Assembly (NCBI GenBank): GCA_029168955.1
Contig: JAPDOI010000869.1
Coordinates: 1 to 64,000 of the forward strand
Length of the DNA stretch: 64,000 nt
DNA from: Aplectana chamaeleonis
Lineage: Eukaryota; Nematoda; Chromadorea; Rhabditida; Cosmocercidae
Direction: 5' to 3'
The position numbers and the translations under genes were made by a program. The first letter of the stretch is position 1. Each line of letters starts with the position of its first letter. Shown here one piece after another: positions 32,803-43,677 of the stretch. The notes beneath the pieces are model-generated. The model ran no database searches, was not told where the DNA came from, and saw only the letters and a list, made by a program, of their open reading frames with translations.

Positions 32803-33758
32803 TTAAAGGCAGTGCATAGATAATCTTCAATTTTGAAGGCATCATTCGCGCTGAAAATCAATTTTCATTTTTCAAGCTCAGTTTCATGACTGAGCCCGGT
32901 AGACCACACTGGTAAACTTTGGCGCGTCAAAAACGTTGCGCAATGAGGTTGGAAGGGGTCAAAAATGAAGATCCGCCACCAATTCTCACCAGTCATCTAG
33001 CACCTTTTCTTAGAATATTGGTGCGACGGTAGGGCAACATGAAAAATAGTTACGGCACGAACTCCAAATGCAGAAAAACTTCGAAAATGACAGTGACGAG
33101 GCCTCCAGAAGAAGAAAAACTTCAAAAATGATTTTGGCGCGAAATTCAAATTCGTATTTACAATGTGTTCCTATTGACTTTTCTTTACAAATGGAGGTTT
33201 TTCATGGGTCCCTTCGACATTTTCGTTCACTGAAGGGGCCAAGCTACACAAAAAAAAATGAAAAAACAATATACGGTTTTCTGCTCTTACGATGCCTTTA
33301 ACATTATTCGCTATATTGATTAAGTTGCCACCGGGTAAAACTAAAATGACGTAGAAATTGAGGAAAACGCACCAGAAGTACACGAAATCCTTTACTCTCA
33401 CCCCGCCTCTTTACTATCACAGGAACTGCTCGTTGTGCCAATGAAATTTTTTGTGGACCCAACCTTTGCAATTCTCTACTCTCTATTGCTCCGTTTTTTT
33501 CCTTAGGGCCCTAACTAATCCTGCTTTGCACAAAATATTCTTCTATGTTCGAATGACCCAATTTTCCACCGGTGACAATCCCTATGAACATGTTCTTACA
33601 ACCGGACAACTAGTCCATGTTATAGAATAATGTCACTGAAATTCGACGTTTGAATGGGTTTCTCGCCGTTCCTTCGTAGTTTTGGTAACACTTGGTTGCC
33701 AACGCATTGTTTTATGTGAAAACTCGGGGACGAAAATCATCGTGAACACTGCCTTTAA
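32803..33758 (-). mobile_element. TTAA MITE, family A, copy 3 (interrupted)
   Basis: The reverse-oriented copy of 22414-22820: TTAAAGGCAGTG at 32803, then a nested family B element (32833-33301), then the remainder to CACTGCCTTTAA at 33758. TTAA at both outer borders. Confidence 0.8.
32833..33301. mobile_element. TTAA MITE, family B, copy 2, nested in family A
   Basis: Left TTGAAGGCATCATTCGCGCT, right reversed TTAAAGGCATCGTAAGAGCA. The uninterrupted family A copy reads (reverse of 22770-22795) CAATTTTGAGATTATTC. Here CAATTTTGA and TTAACATTATTC flank the insertion, so the target TTGA/TTAA was duplicated. Confidence 0.8.
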
Positions 33759-34688
33759 ATTGATTTGATCCTTCACTGTTCCTTTTCTCCGCCAGCCCTA
33801 ATTATGTTTTACATAAGAAATTTACCCTATTGAAACTAGAGCGAATGAATGAGTAAGTCGAATATCGAATATAGTTGAATATTGCCAATGCCTATGCAGT
33901 GCATGACTTGAAATGGTTCTCAAGCGAATGATTTCCAAGGGATAAATTTTCAAAAAAGGTTTATTTTGAATAAACTTTGGTTTTCGGAAATATGTGAGCT
34001 TACAATTTCTCAATAACATACAGTATCCTTCAGAGGTCTCTTGTTGTCAGAGTTTTAAAATTTTTTGGCAGCGGGACTTTGGTCCGATGTTCGGAGTCTA
34101 GGCGAGGCGCGAGCGAGGTGTGAATTAACGGAATTCGTCGACTCTGACAAACTACCGCACTTTGGGGGTACAGTTTTTGACAAAGTTAAAAACCAGAAAT
34201 ACTAGAGAAACCAATTTTCACAACCAAAGAAAAATTGAAAAGAGAAAAAAAAACGGTAACTTGTTCCTAAACCCAACAATTTTGTATAAACTCCAATTTT
34301 GTCTAAATGTCGTGCTACGTGGGGGTGCTGATCATGAATCCGACATGCGTCTTCTTTTTTTCTCAGGAAAATATTGAGAAAAATCAATATATGGTTCCTA
34401 AGCAGCAAATAGCATTATCAAGAACCACTGAAAAAGGAACTATCCATGCTGTACATTTTTGCTAGACATGAGGTAGTCGTACAGAGTATTTACGCCACGC
34501 ATTTCCTCTAGTTTCATCACATTGATGGCCTATGAATACTGGACACAGTTAAAACAAAAAAACTTATCTACACAGCCAAAAGGGCATTATGTGCGAGGAA
34601 ACATACCCGAAAACAGTTTCATAGACATTGACCAGCAAAAGAAGTTGGCAAAAAAAAAGGTTCAGAGAATCAGCTTTTCACATTTACT

Positions 34689-35054
34689 CTATAGATGTAC
34701 GTTTTGGTTCTGCGCGAATGGTTGCGGGGCGGGTTTGTGTCGGTAAGGGGTGTGGTATTCTTTGTCGCTGTCATGAGCGACAGGCATGTAATCTAGAATG
34801 AATCGCGGCGGGACCCACATCGGAGAAAAGGCATTGGTCGTTGTAGGAACAGTTACCGAGCGTCTGTCGCAGCTACGTGTCACGGAGGGCTGATATGCCG
34901 CAAATAAGCCAAGGCCTATCGCTGCCACTGTGCAGTGCACTGCGATAGCGAAAGATTTAAAGGGCGAAAGCTTCGCGACAGTGTGTCGCAAAAGTATAAT
35001 ATACCCCTTAGCGACGCAACTGCTTGTATTGACATCTATCCTCATAAATTTCAC
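34689..35054 (-). CDS. Uncharacterised 121-codon frame
   Basis: Starts MKFMRIDVNTSSC, has a hydrophobic stretch (SFAIAVHCTVAAIGLGLFAAY, about residues 34-54) that could be a membrane segment or late signal anchor, then a Ser/Thr/Pro-rich tail with PPRFILDYMPVAHDSDKE. Composition is protein-like and codons end often in C/G, unlike the AT-rich surroundings. No known domain, no clear splice sites, and it lies inside a repeat-bounded segment. It could be an exon, a transposon remnant or chance. Confidence 0.25.
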   Translation of the reverse strand: MKFMRIDVNTSSCVAKGYIILLRHTVAKLSPFKSFAIAVHCTVAAIGLGLFAAYQPSVTRSCDRRSVTVPTTTNAFSPMWVPPRFILDYMPVAHDSDKEYHTPYRHKPAPQPFAQNQNVHL

Positions 35055-35581
35055 TTTGTAGACGAGTAAACAGAAGAAAACCTTCGTTATCTCTCTGCAC
35101 CTTCTGGAATGAATAAACTAACACAGATACAAACTAACACAGATATTATAATCAAATGTTTTTCCAATCAAAATTGAAACTTAAGAGATTACTTATAAAC
35201 TGTGGAACTAATTATTGCTTTTACTATCATAAAAGCTTATGGTAGCCTATCGGCAAGGTGGACAAAATTTCTGAATTGTCTCCAACATTGCTCTTGAGGT
35301 CTTCAGAGCTGCTGATCACGGATCGAAAAAAAGATAAAATTTTTCTTTTTTTACAACAGTGGAAAATAAAAGGATGGATATGAAGATTTCCGAAAAGGTC
35401 AATGTGATTTCTCGAAAAGGTACTACTATGTTCATAAAAACGTACCTAAAAATAATTTTATGGCCTCTGACGAGAAAATAGGTTTCTCAAAAAAAAAATT
35501 CCCGTTTTATGGCTGCGTTATTGGAAACAATTTAGGTAATGACTATTATCGTCTCAATGGCCGCTTAACCTAGTAGCTCTC

Positions 35582-36072
35582 TTGAAGGAAGTGTTCACGA
35601 TGAAAATCGTTTTTCTGTTCTTTGGCCTATCTTGAAGGTCTCATGCTGATTCCAATGATGTCTCTGGAATCGTACAAGACCCCCTGGAAATGGAGTTATG
35701 ACCCCTCAAAAATTGAGCAAGGGAAGTATTGTGGACAAGTTGTCCGAGGGTTGTAACCTTCGTCTTTTGCAGCTGATGTGTGCGAGCCGAGCTGAGTAAA
35801 GAGAGAAGTTGAGAATGAAGGGGAGAGCGGGGCTTCTGATCGGAAAACATAGCTCATCTCATGATCTCGAAAGTTCATTTGTTCACATCGAGGGTGCGGA
35901 CCTGGAGCACGGGGCGGTTCTGGAACACCAAAAAGCTTGTTTGCAGCCGCTATTTCGCCACTCCTGGCTCGTTTTCTACCGTTTTTTCGACACAGGGAGC
36001 CTAAGAAGCTTCTTGCCTATCATTTCAGTGTGGAAGATCACTGAGGATGATTATCGTGAACGCTGCCTTCAA
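35582..36072. mobile_element. Degraded TTAA MITE, ~490 bp
   Basis: Left TTGAAGGAAGTGTTCACGAT, right reversed TTGAAGGCAGCGTTCACGAT. The inner part near 35640-35730 resembles 52430-52520 (GGAGTTATGACCCCT / AGAGTTATGGCTCTT). Confidence 0.65.
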
Positions 36073-36749
36073 CACTTTCACGTTTTCAGCAATTCAGGAG
36101 CTCACGTTTAATACCGCTTCTTGCACTAACACCCCACAACAGAATTCAATGAAGCAAGCTTAACATGTACTCTGAGGATTTTCTGCTTGAAACAGCTTGT
36201 TCGTAAAGAAATTCATTCATTTTGAACTTTTTAGCTCATTTGGTCACCAATAATCACGTTTATCCTAAGAAAAATTTTCTTCGAGGCCCAGATACGACCC
36301 CATATCGGCACATCGTACCCCTCCCTTTGGTGTCTAGGGGTCTTCTACAACCCCCTTCCTTGCGATAATCGCAAATTGTGCAGAACCCAGTAGAACACAA
36401 CGACACTTCTATCCTACAGCATGAGAATCTATCTTGCTGAGATGTTTAGTTTTGTTTCGAGAGAATGCGTATAGTTTGCAGCACAATGGTAGTGAAAATA
36501 GGAATGATAGAAATATTGATTCAATAATATTATCAATTTATAATTACTATAATATGACTTCATCACTTTTTTTGTTCAAGAACTGCGTTACCTCCGTTGG
36601 ATACTGTCTCCTATATCAATGTCGGATGCTAGCATAAAGTGCGGTAATTAGTTAGAGACGACGACACCTCGTAATTCACACCTCGCTCTCGCCTCACCTA
36701 GGCTCCGCCCCTTTGGGACAGAACGTCCGCCACCTGAAATTTTCATAGC

Positions 36750-37550
36750 CATGTCTTGAAGGAATTACCTCAATTCTAGTTATTACCGCAAGACCGTTAT
36801 TAAATCGTTACACGAAACGTATTTGAGGAAGTGTGCATTCGGAATTCAAGTCTAATTAAAGCATTGATGTTTTCGAAAACAATGAACTACAATGTACTGT
36901 GAAGGAAAATGCAAATTAGCTTTCTGAACTTCCCGTCGTTTGAATTTCAGATAAGGAGAATCCAAACAGAAAGCTCCGTCGAGCGGAATCGGTGAATTTC
37001 CGTCTAGAGATGGATTTCATGAGAAAAAAGTCGAACTTTTGAGGGGGTAAGAGGAAAACGACGATTCGATTCGCCCAAATCTCATCAGTCAAAGTCGCAC
37101 GCAAAACAATCGCTAAATGAGCGGAAAACTGACGAAAGAAAACAAAACACAAGAACAGAAGATATATATCTTCGAAAAGGCCGGCGCTGGACGGGACTCT
37201 AGGGAAAGCATGTATGTAGTTCAATTGCTATCCATCACTGTTTCACTAGTTTAGAGTGTTTGCCAAATTTCAACTTTTAAACAAGGTGTTACGCTAGCAA
37301 AGGTGAATCATTGATCCTCCGAAATTCATGGGTTTTTGTTTGATTCTAGCTAAGGGTCATGCAAAAAAAAATTTCTCGGTGGGGTATTTTCGCTCGCTAC
37401 TGTATTTACTCTTGGCTACGAATCGGATGATACTGAAATATTTGTTCGAGTTATCATATACTATGAGTCTATCCAGAAAATCGAGCGTTTAGAAAAAAAA
37501 AACCCACTTTTCACTCGGAAGAGCGAACTATTCGATTTTCGAATACTCGT
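36750..37550. other. No feature recognised
   Basis: AT-rich anonymous sequence; the frames on the minus strand have no recognisable content. Confidence 0.5.
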
Positions 37551-37555
37551 CCACT

Positions 37556-37908
37556 TTAAAGGCAGTGTCCACGATAATGTTCGTCATAGTTTTTTTTTCT
37601 GTTCGTCATAGTCGGAAATTGAAAAATCGGGGTTTCATTGGAACGATGGGGTCGAAAGAACGAACAAAAACGAGCCCGAAAGAGCCTTTGTTGACTCCGA
37701 AATTCGCTCGCGCTAGTCGTTTTCTCGCTTGTATCAGATACGTATCGATTGATTAAAAAGTCTAGCGCGAGCGGATTTTGGAGCCGATAGGGGCTGTTTG
37801 GGGGCCGTTTTCGTTCGTTCATTCGGCCCTATCGCTCCAATGAGACACAGGCCTTTCGATTTCCGGCGAAAAAAACGAAGATAAAATTTATCTGTTACAC
37901 TGCCAGAA
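37556..37908. mobile_element. TTAA MITE, family D, copy 1 (foldback)
   Basis: Left TTAAAGGCAGTGTCCACGAT; right end degraded (TTACACTGCCAGAAAG). The arms pair through CGGAAATTGAAAAATCGGGG with the complement near 37850, and CTCGCGCTAG with CTAGCGCGAG. A second copy probably starts at 43678. Confidence 0.6.
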
Positions 37909-38120
37909 AGATAAGGGTAGTTGAAATTCAGGGCGGGAATACAGTGCGTTCAGAAAGTATAGGAACACCCCCGAAAATCGAGGTTTCCAATAAAACTTTG
38001 CGTTTGGTGATCAATACTGTTCAACAATGAATTCAGCACCAAGGAAAACCTATGTTTGATTATTTATATAACGATTGTGAAATTTTGTAAGATTTTATCT
38101 CAACTTTTAGAATTTTTCGC

Positions 38121-38142
38121 CGTTCAGAAAGTATGGGGACAC
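38121..38142 (+). promoter_or_regulatory. Inner transposase-site repeat, left end
   Basis: CGTTCAGAAAGTATGGGGAC, a second copy of the terminal box in direct orientation with the outer one. Confidence 0.75.
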
Positions 38143-38240
38143 CCTTCGAAAATTCAGATTTTTTAATCCAAACAAAATTTTCCGTTGCAAGTTTGCTACA
38201 TAAACTAAAGATGAGTACATGTGATATCTTTATTCCTAAA

Positions 38241-39280
38241 ATGACTCGTGGTACTGCTCTAACTGCTGCTGAACAAGCTCAAATTCGTGCGCTCAGCGTT
38301 GCCGGGTTGAGCCAACGGCGAATCGCTACCCAGCTCGGAAGATCTGTCAACTGTATCAACCAGTTCCTGCGAGATCCAGATTCCTACGGTAATGCAAAAC
38401 GTACTGGACGGCCGAAGAAGATCAGCAATCAAGATGCGCGGAGAATTATTCGGCTCTGCTCCAACAGCACACTGTCGCTGAACCAGATTAAGTCCGAATT
38501 ATCGCTCAGTGTTTCGAAAACGACAGTCTGGAACACCATAAATGGCGATAAAACATTGTCCGACAAGTGATGTTGAAGGCCCTGCCGTTATCTGCAAACC
38601 ATAAAGAGGCTCGACTTGAATTTGCAAACAGGAACATGGCAACTGATTGGGCAAAGGTAAGGCAGTCTCATAAAATCCGGAAAAAATCGAGAAATGACGC
38701 AAAAAAATTTTAGGTCATCTTTTCCGACGAGAAGAAATTTAGTCTTGACGGACCGGATGGTGCTCAATCCTACTGGCGAGATTTGCGCAAGGATCCATTG
38801 ATTTTCAGCAGACGGAATTTCGGCGGTGGCTCACTGATGTGTTGGGGAGCATTCAGCAGCGAAGGTGTTTTGGAATCGGCCTTCACTTCTTGTCGCATGA
38901 ACCCGGAGGAATATCAAGAAACTCTTCGCACACATCTACTGCCATTTTTGTCCGCAACACGACGTCAGCGTCTCACTTTCCAGCAAGACAACGCGGCGGT
39001 ACATGTGTCCAGGTCTACAAAAACCTGGTTTCTGCGTCATCGAATCCGTTTGTTGGAATGGCCCGCGTGTAGTCCAGATTGTAACCCGATAGAGAATATC
39101 TGGGGCATACTTGTGCGCCAGGTTTATGCCAACAATAAGCAGTATAGAACGGTAGATGAGCTGAAGGTCGCTATCCTCGAAGCGTGGGCCACTCTGGATG
39201 AGAAAGTCATCGCCAATTTGATCAATTCTATGCCAAAGAGAATTTTTGAGATCATTGCTAATGGTGGTGCAGCTACTTAA
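38241..39280 (+). pseudogene. Tc3-like transposase, single frameshift
   Basis: Cuts and pastes the element through TIR binding and a DDE catalytic core. The start was chosen at MTRGTALTAAEQ, which aligns in register with Tc3-type starts; an upstream in-frame ATG at 38133 lies in the terminal repeat. The N-terminal half has paired HTH motifs (LSQRRIATQLGRSVNCINQF and LSLNQIKSELSLSVSKTTVW) and a GRPKK hook between. Exon 1 runs to 38656 and a 57-bp GT-AG intron spans 38657-38713; exon 2 begins VIFSDEKKF (first Asp). The second Asp is in QQDNAAVH and the Glu in NPIENIW with 34 residues between (DD34E), all intact. Near 38541-38552 one base is missing in an A run (AATGGCGATAAAACATTG); this ends the first frame at 38570 and the rest resumes one frame over. 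Expected intact length ~328 residues. Confidence 0.92.
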
Positions 39281-39334
39281 TTTTAGATTGTATGTTTAAC
39301 TCTTTCTTTGTTCAATAATTTTTGTTTTTGTGTC

Positions 39335-39356
39335 GTGTCCCTATACTTTCTGAACG
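39335..39356 (-). promoter_or_regulatory. Inner transposase-site repeat, right end
   Basis: GTGTCCCTATACTTTCTGAACG, mirror of the left inner box, 174 bp from the right outer box. Confidence 0.75.
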
Positions 39357-39539
39357 GCGAAAAAATCTGAAATTTGAAATAATTGATTGTAAAATTGCTC
39401 AGCTGTTATAGATATGAACAAATAGAGGTTTTTCACCTTGTTGAATTCATTTATGAACAGAATTGATAGCCAAATATAACATGATTTTGAAAACCTTGAT
39501 TTTCGGGGGTGTCCCTATACTTTCTGAACGCACTGTAGA

Positions 39540-41765
39540 TTACCCACACGTAATCTAGGGTACCCTCTATTTCAGGCCCAACTTAGCCTTCGACGCTGTG
39601 GACACACTCGCAGCACGCGACGCATCGGTTTCGTACGAGCTTCCTCGCCCGATCAGCTGATCATTTGAGACTTTCTTAATTTATTGTTTTTCTCATTTTC
39701 CGATTTTATTTCAACTGTTCCTAATCGTTTTATGGGATGATTGCTAAGATAGAGCTTCGATCGCCACTGTTTTACTTTAGAGAATAGCAGAAAAGAGCGG
39801 CGATGTTGAGGATCCTTCAATTTTCGTTTGCTTTTTCATTTTGTTTTGTGGTATGACCCAACCCAGGCGACTCTCGGCCCCGAGCTACTTCAAATTGGAT
39901 TCAGAGCATCCTGGCTGCTGCAGCTGTTCAGGAGAGCTGAAGGAGTTCAGACAACCACAGCAGTGGCCTGGACAGCAACAGAAGCCGACCCGCAGATTGG
40001 GAGAACGAGCCGAACTGTCAGGCTGCTCGAGGCCGAGAAACGCCTGAGAAGTGGAATCCAACCTGTATCGTTTGCTATTGTCTCCTCATTTCTTTGGCAT
40101 AATCTTATAGAATAGGCTTTTTTCGAACGTTTTTATTGTTTTGGGCTGGCCCGGTTTACCATAAAAAACCTACTAAATGTTCGTGATTTTTTATTTTTTA
40201 TTCGACTTTAAAATTAACTACTTTCATAATGCTTCTTATTGCTTATTGCTTGTAACCTTCCTCAGGCTTTTTTCGCTTAGCATGGACCATGACTGCTTTT
40301 TTTGTTCAGGCTGGTGCTGGTGGAAATCGGACCGGCCCAAACAAAAAAAATTCGACCACTTGACAGCAGTCCATCCGAAAGTAAATAAAATTACCTTTCT
40401 TTAGAATGCTTTTCTTGGTGACTCGCGCCAGCCTAAACAGGGGAAAAATAGTGTGGGGCTAATGTTTAATTAAAAAGTTGCAAAATAAATCAAGAGCCAG
40501 TAGCAAATAACACAGAGTTTGTTTTAATCAGCATGCAGCACAGCACAACATTTTTATGGACTTTCCATCGATTTTTTTTAGATAAAACTATTCAAATCAA
40601 AGAAATAGGCCCAATTCAGCTCTGTCAAGATTTAACGATCACTTGGTATTCTCTGTCATCCTGAAATCACCCAAATGACAGCTCTCAAGAAGGCAAAAGA
40701 CATACCTTCACTCATCCATCTAGCTGTACGGTGATTTAATAAATATTGCGACCGGGAAAAAAAAAGAAATAAAAGAAAAATCATCGAATAAAGCCGCCTA
40801 CCCCTTCTATTTCGGAATGAAAATTACTCGGGTTCGCCGCGAGCGTGTGCGCGCGTGTGCTGTTTCTCTCTCTCGCATGCACTTTCTCGTTGTCTCCGCC
40901 CACACTCCGCCACGAACGCGAAGAGAGAAAACAAATTTCGTCCAAAACAAAGGATGCCTGTACGTAATGGCGGACTCGACGCGAAGTGAAGGGTAAATTC
41001 GGGCTTGATAATGTATATGTATGTAAACAACAATGGAAAATGTTTAACAAGCGACGCAGTATTAGAAGATGTTCATACAAAAAGTTACATATTATAAATA
41101 TGTAACATCAAATTCGATGTAGTCAAGTCTCATTTTCTCAAGAATTTGCAAAAAAAGAAGAGGTACTTTTTATAGAGTAGTCAAAATGATTAATTGGACA
41201 ACGAACCTGTTTTCCTGCCACTGCCTGGTTAGATAATACTGATAAGCAGAAAATATACAGCCCTTTGGAATGGGAAGCAGACAACTCTGACGGTTTCACG
41301 TTTTTCTACTGAAAAATCGGTCAGAGGAAAAGGCACTGAAATAAGGAGGTCAAGAGTTGTAGCATGAATCACAGTTTCAAAACAATTAAGAATTCTAAGC
41401 GAAACACCCAGTCAACGCAGAGGGAACAACATTTCAGATTTCAAAATATCATATGATGACTACAAAAAAAGTTTAAAGGAAAACAATGCTAAAGTCCGCC
41501 ACTTGTCAGTCGAATCATAAACGACACATTCTAATTGCTGTTATCCATGTAATTTCGCGACCACACCCAAATTTCACACGCGCTCGATCGTGAACGAATC
41601 GCGTACGCAACAGCCGGGAGCGCAACAATCGCAACAGAGAACAGGTAAAGGACGCTAGGGAATTTCATCGAAGATCATCTGCAACAACGGCTTGCTTGCA
41701 ATGGGGAGCATAGAAGGTATGATGGAGCAGTGTTTCCTCCATGTTGCATGCCAAATCATACACAT
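39540..41765. other. No gene recognised
   Basis: Directly right of the Tc3-like element the DNA carries GTAATCTAGGGTACC, a trace of the dispersed GGGTAATCTAGGG repeat. A Cys/Pro/Gln-rich frame at 39841-40047 was considered and rejected (see rejected list). AT-rich elsewhere. Confidence 0.4.
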
Positions 41766-41771
41766 GAAGTA

Positions 41772-42412
41772 CAATACACACCCTCGAACTTGGTAAATCA
41801 GCAAAAAAAAACGCGTTTTCGCGTTTTTTCGCCCCCATGGAATAACTCTGTCAGATTTTGGTGGTGACCATCGTGTATTCCAACCCCTGAAGAGGCGGGA
41901 GGAACGGGGGAGGAGCGAGGTTCCTGATTGGACGCAACACGAGGTTGGCGACAACCCACTCGCTGCGTCTCTCCCGTTTCTCTGGCCTCTTCAGGGGTTG
42001 GAATACACGATGACCACCATCCTCAGATTTGAGTTTCCGGAGGTGAGGAAGATATTGCTAAAAATCGTCTCATCAAGATCTACAAAATGTTGTTAAAATG
42101 TTATTGATATCTTAAACTATATCTTAATTATAGGAATGTTGCTCTTTACACAACACGTTTTGACTCATCAGAATGAAAGTGCCGGCCGAGCGCATCACGA
42201 GTCAGAACGTGTCATGGAAAGAGCAACATAACTATAATTAAGATATAGTTTAACATATCAATGAAATTATAATACCATCTTGTAGATCTTGATAAGACGG
42301 TTCGAGCAATATCTTTCTCACCCCCCGAAAACCCAAAGTTATTCCGAAGGGGCGAAAAAAACGTGAGAACGCGTTTTTTTCGCTGATTTGCCAAGTTCGA
42401 GGGCGGGTATTG
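41772..42412. mobile_element. TA-flanked element, TACAATACCCGC family, 641 bp
   Basis: Left CAATACACACCCTCGAACTT, right reversed CAATACCCGCCCTCGAACTT, TA at 41770-41771 and 42413-42414. The arms also share AAATCAGC and AACGCG words and ATATTGCT…TCATCAAGATCTACAA against the complement near 42285. Contains a nested 164-bp element. Confidence 0.85.
41859..42022. mobile_element. Nested palindromic MITE with 8-bp target duplication
   Basis: Flanked on both sides by TCAGATTT (41851-41858, 42023-42030). Arms: CATCGTGTATTCCAACCCCT and its complement, with GAAGAGGC continuing. The related host element at 49649 reads AACTCTGTGAAATTCGGGG without interruption at this point. An 8-bp duplication is typical of hAT-type transposition. 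Confidence 0.85.
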
Positions 42413-42419
42413 TATTTCC

Positions 42420-43090
42420 ATTCTTTTAACGACATTCTCACAATTTCTTTGATGCCAAATCATGAACCTTTTGTAGCAGAGCAAAACTGCTACAAATTCC
42501 GAGCGTCAATAAGTGCTACATTCCGGATGGGATTGGGCTTTGCGCGATGTCCGAACATGTGTTATTTTAGCGTTAGGAGCAGCAAATTTCACTCATATTT
42601 GAGTTTACGAAATTGCAAGGCATCATATCTACAACTGATTAATGCACAGAGATGCAATCGAAACTGTGTTAGGATTTGAGTCCGAACTACAAGGCTGGCC
42701 CGAGCGAAAAATAAGGGAGGACGTACAGACTGTGTCAAAAAGAATTTCCCATAGATTTTGCGCGAAGACTGGCGATGATGCATGCAGGGATGGAACACAT
42801 TACAGGAAGCACAAAATGCCAAAGCTATACGAATACCACGAAACGAAATGATAATGGAATGCTTGAATAAATGCGTTCCAGTGTGAAAATGTTCTCAGAG
42901 CCTCGTAGTCTGTCGCAAACGATTAAGACGAAAATCCGGGTTTGATTTCAGGTTGGAAAGTAGTGCATTATGTCAAGTTAAGACGGCAGTTAATTTAGCG
43001 ACAGCGATCGACACACGAGCGCATTGCGTTTTGATTTCACCTGATCGACACTATCGCTAATGCAAATCGAAACTGTGAAAAACCATCTCG
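42420..43090. other. No feature recognised
   Basis: Anonymous sequence; no frame or repeat that I can support. Confidence 0.5.
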
Positions 43091-43095
43091 ATTCG

Positions 43096-43413
43096 CTGGC
43101 CGAACACTTGAGTTGTTCGTTTCCCCGAGACAACTGTCAATGCGACTGATACCGAAATGCGAGCAACACTGGACAAAAAACTGTCGCCCTATCACAAAAT
43201 GGAACAACTTGATGGGATTAATGTTAGCTCTTTGTGCCAAGTTATTTTTCATCCAAATGTAGTGTTCAGAATAAGAATTGGTTGTTCGGTTATTTCATTA
43301 TTTTTGGATGAAAAAAAAAACTTGACTCAGACCGACTAACAGTGCGGCACGCATTTCGGTATCTTTCATATTGACAGTTGTCTCGGGGATACAAGCAACT
43401 CAAGTGGTCGCCA
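43096..43413. mobile_element. Foldback repeat, ~320 bp
   Basis: GGCCGAACACTTGAGTTGTT and CCCCGAGACAACTGTCAAT at the left pair with ATTGACAGTTGTCTCGGGG and AACTCAAGTGGTCGCC at the right. ACCGAAATGCG/CGCATTTCGGT extends the arms inward. No target duplication identified. Confidence 0.65.
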
Positions 43414-43677
43414 AAAACGGCATTTGAAATTTCACCGGAAACTAAAAGGTCCAAGGCCCCACAACAATGTCAGAGAAGTGCCCGCCTTGCACCTTTCTCA
43501 ACGGAAGGTGAGCGGGGCGGGTCTTCATTCAGTTATTCTACATTCAAGTTCTGGAGCACTATAGGGCCAGTCAGGGCTCGTTTTTCGCCGTTTTTTGAAC
43601 ATTATAGTTGCAAGGCAACTCGCAACTTTCAATTTTTAATGAAAATATGAAGGCTGTTTCTAGCTAAAATAGTGCCC

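Larger units (their letters stand above)
34052..36745. mobile_element. 2.7-kb segment bounded by a ~110-bp inverted repeat
   Basis: GGCGAGGCGCGAGCGAGGTG…GAATTA…ACTACCGCACTTT (34097-34170) is answered in reverse at 36625-36712 (AAAGTGCGGTAATTAGTTAG, TAATTCACACCTCGCTCTCG). The outer parts also pair (TTTTAAAATTTTTTGGCAGC against GAAAATTTCAGGTGGCG). It encloses a TTAA MITE and an uncertain minus-strand frame. The exact ends and target duplication are unresolved. Confidence 0.6.
37942..39535 (+). mobile_element. Tc3-like Tc1/mariner transposon, 1594 bp
   Basis: Inverted ends CAGTGCGTTCAGAAAGTATA, flanked by TA (37940-37941 and 39536-39537). The terminal repeats are about 200 bp, and each carries two copies of the CGTTCAGAAAGTATAGGGAC box: at 37947 and 38121 on the left, and ending at 39530 and 39356 on the right, so 174 bp apart at both ends. 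This matches the two transposase sites per terminus known for Tc3. It encodes one transposase gene with a short intron. Both ends look intact, so the copy could still be mobilised in trans. Confidence 0.95.

Noticed and set aside
39841..40047. Cys/Pro/Gln-rich frame (HPGCCSCSG) considered as a cuticle collagen exon
   Set aside because: It lacks the Gly-X-Y periodicity expected of a collagen and ends after 68 codons. The GAGGNRTGPN stretch at ~40309 after a TTTTGTTCAG is too short to support the idea.
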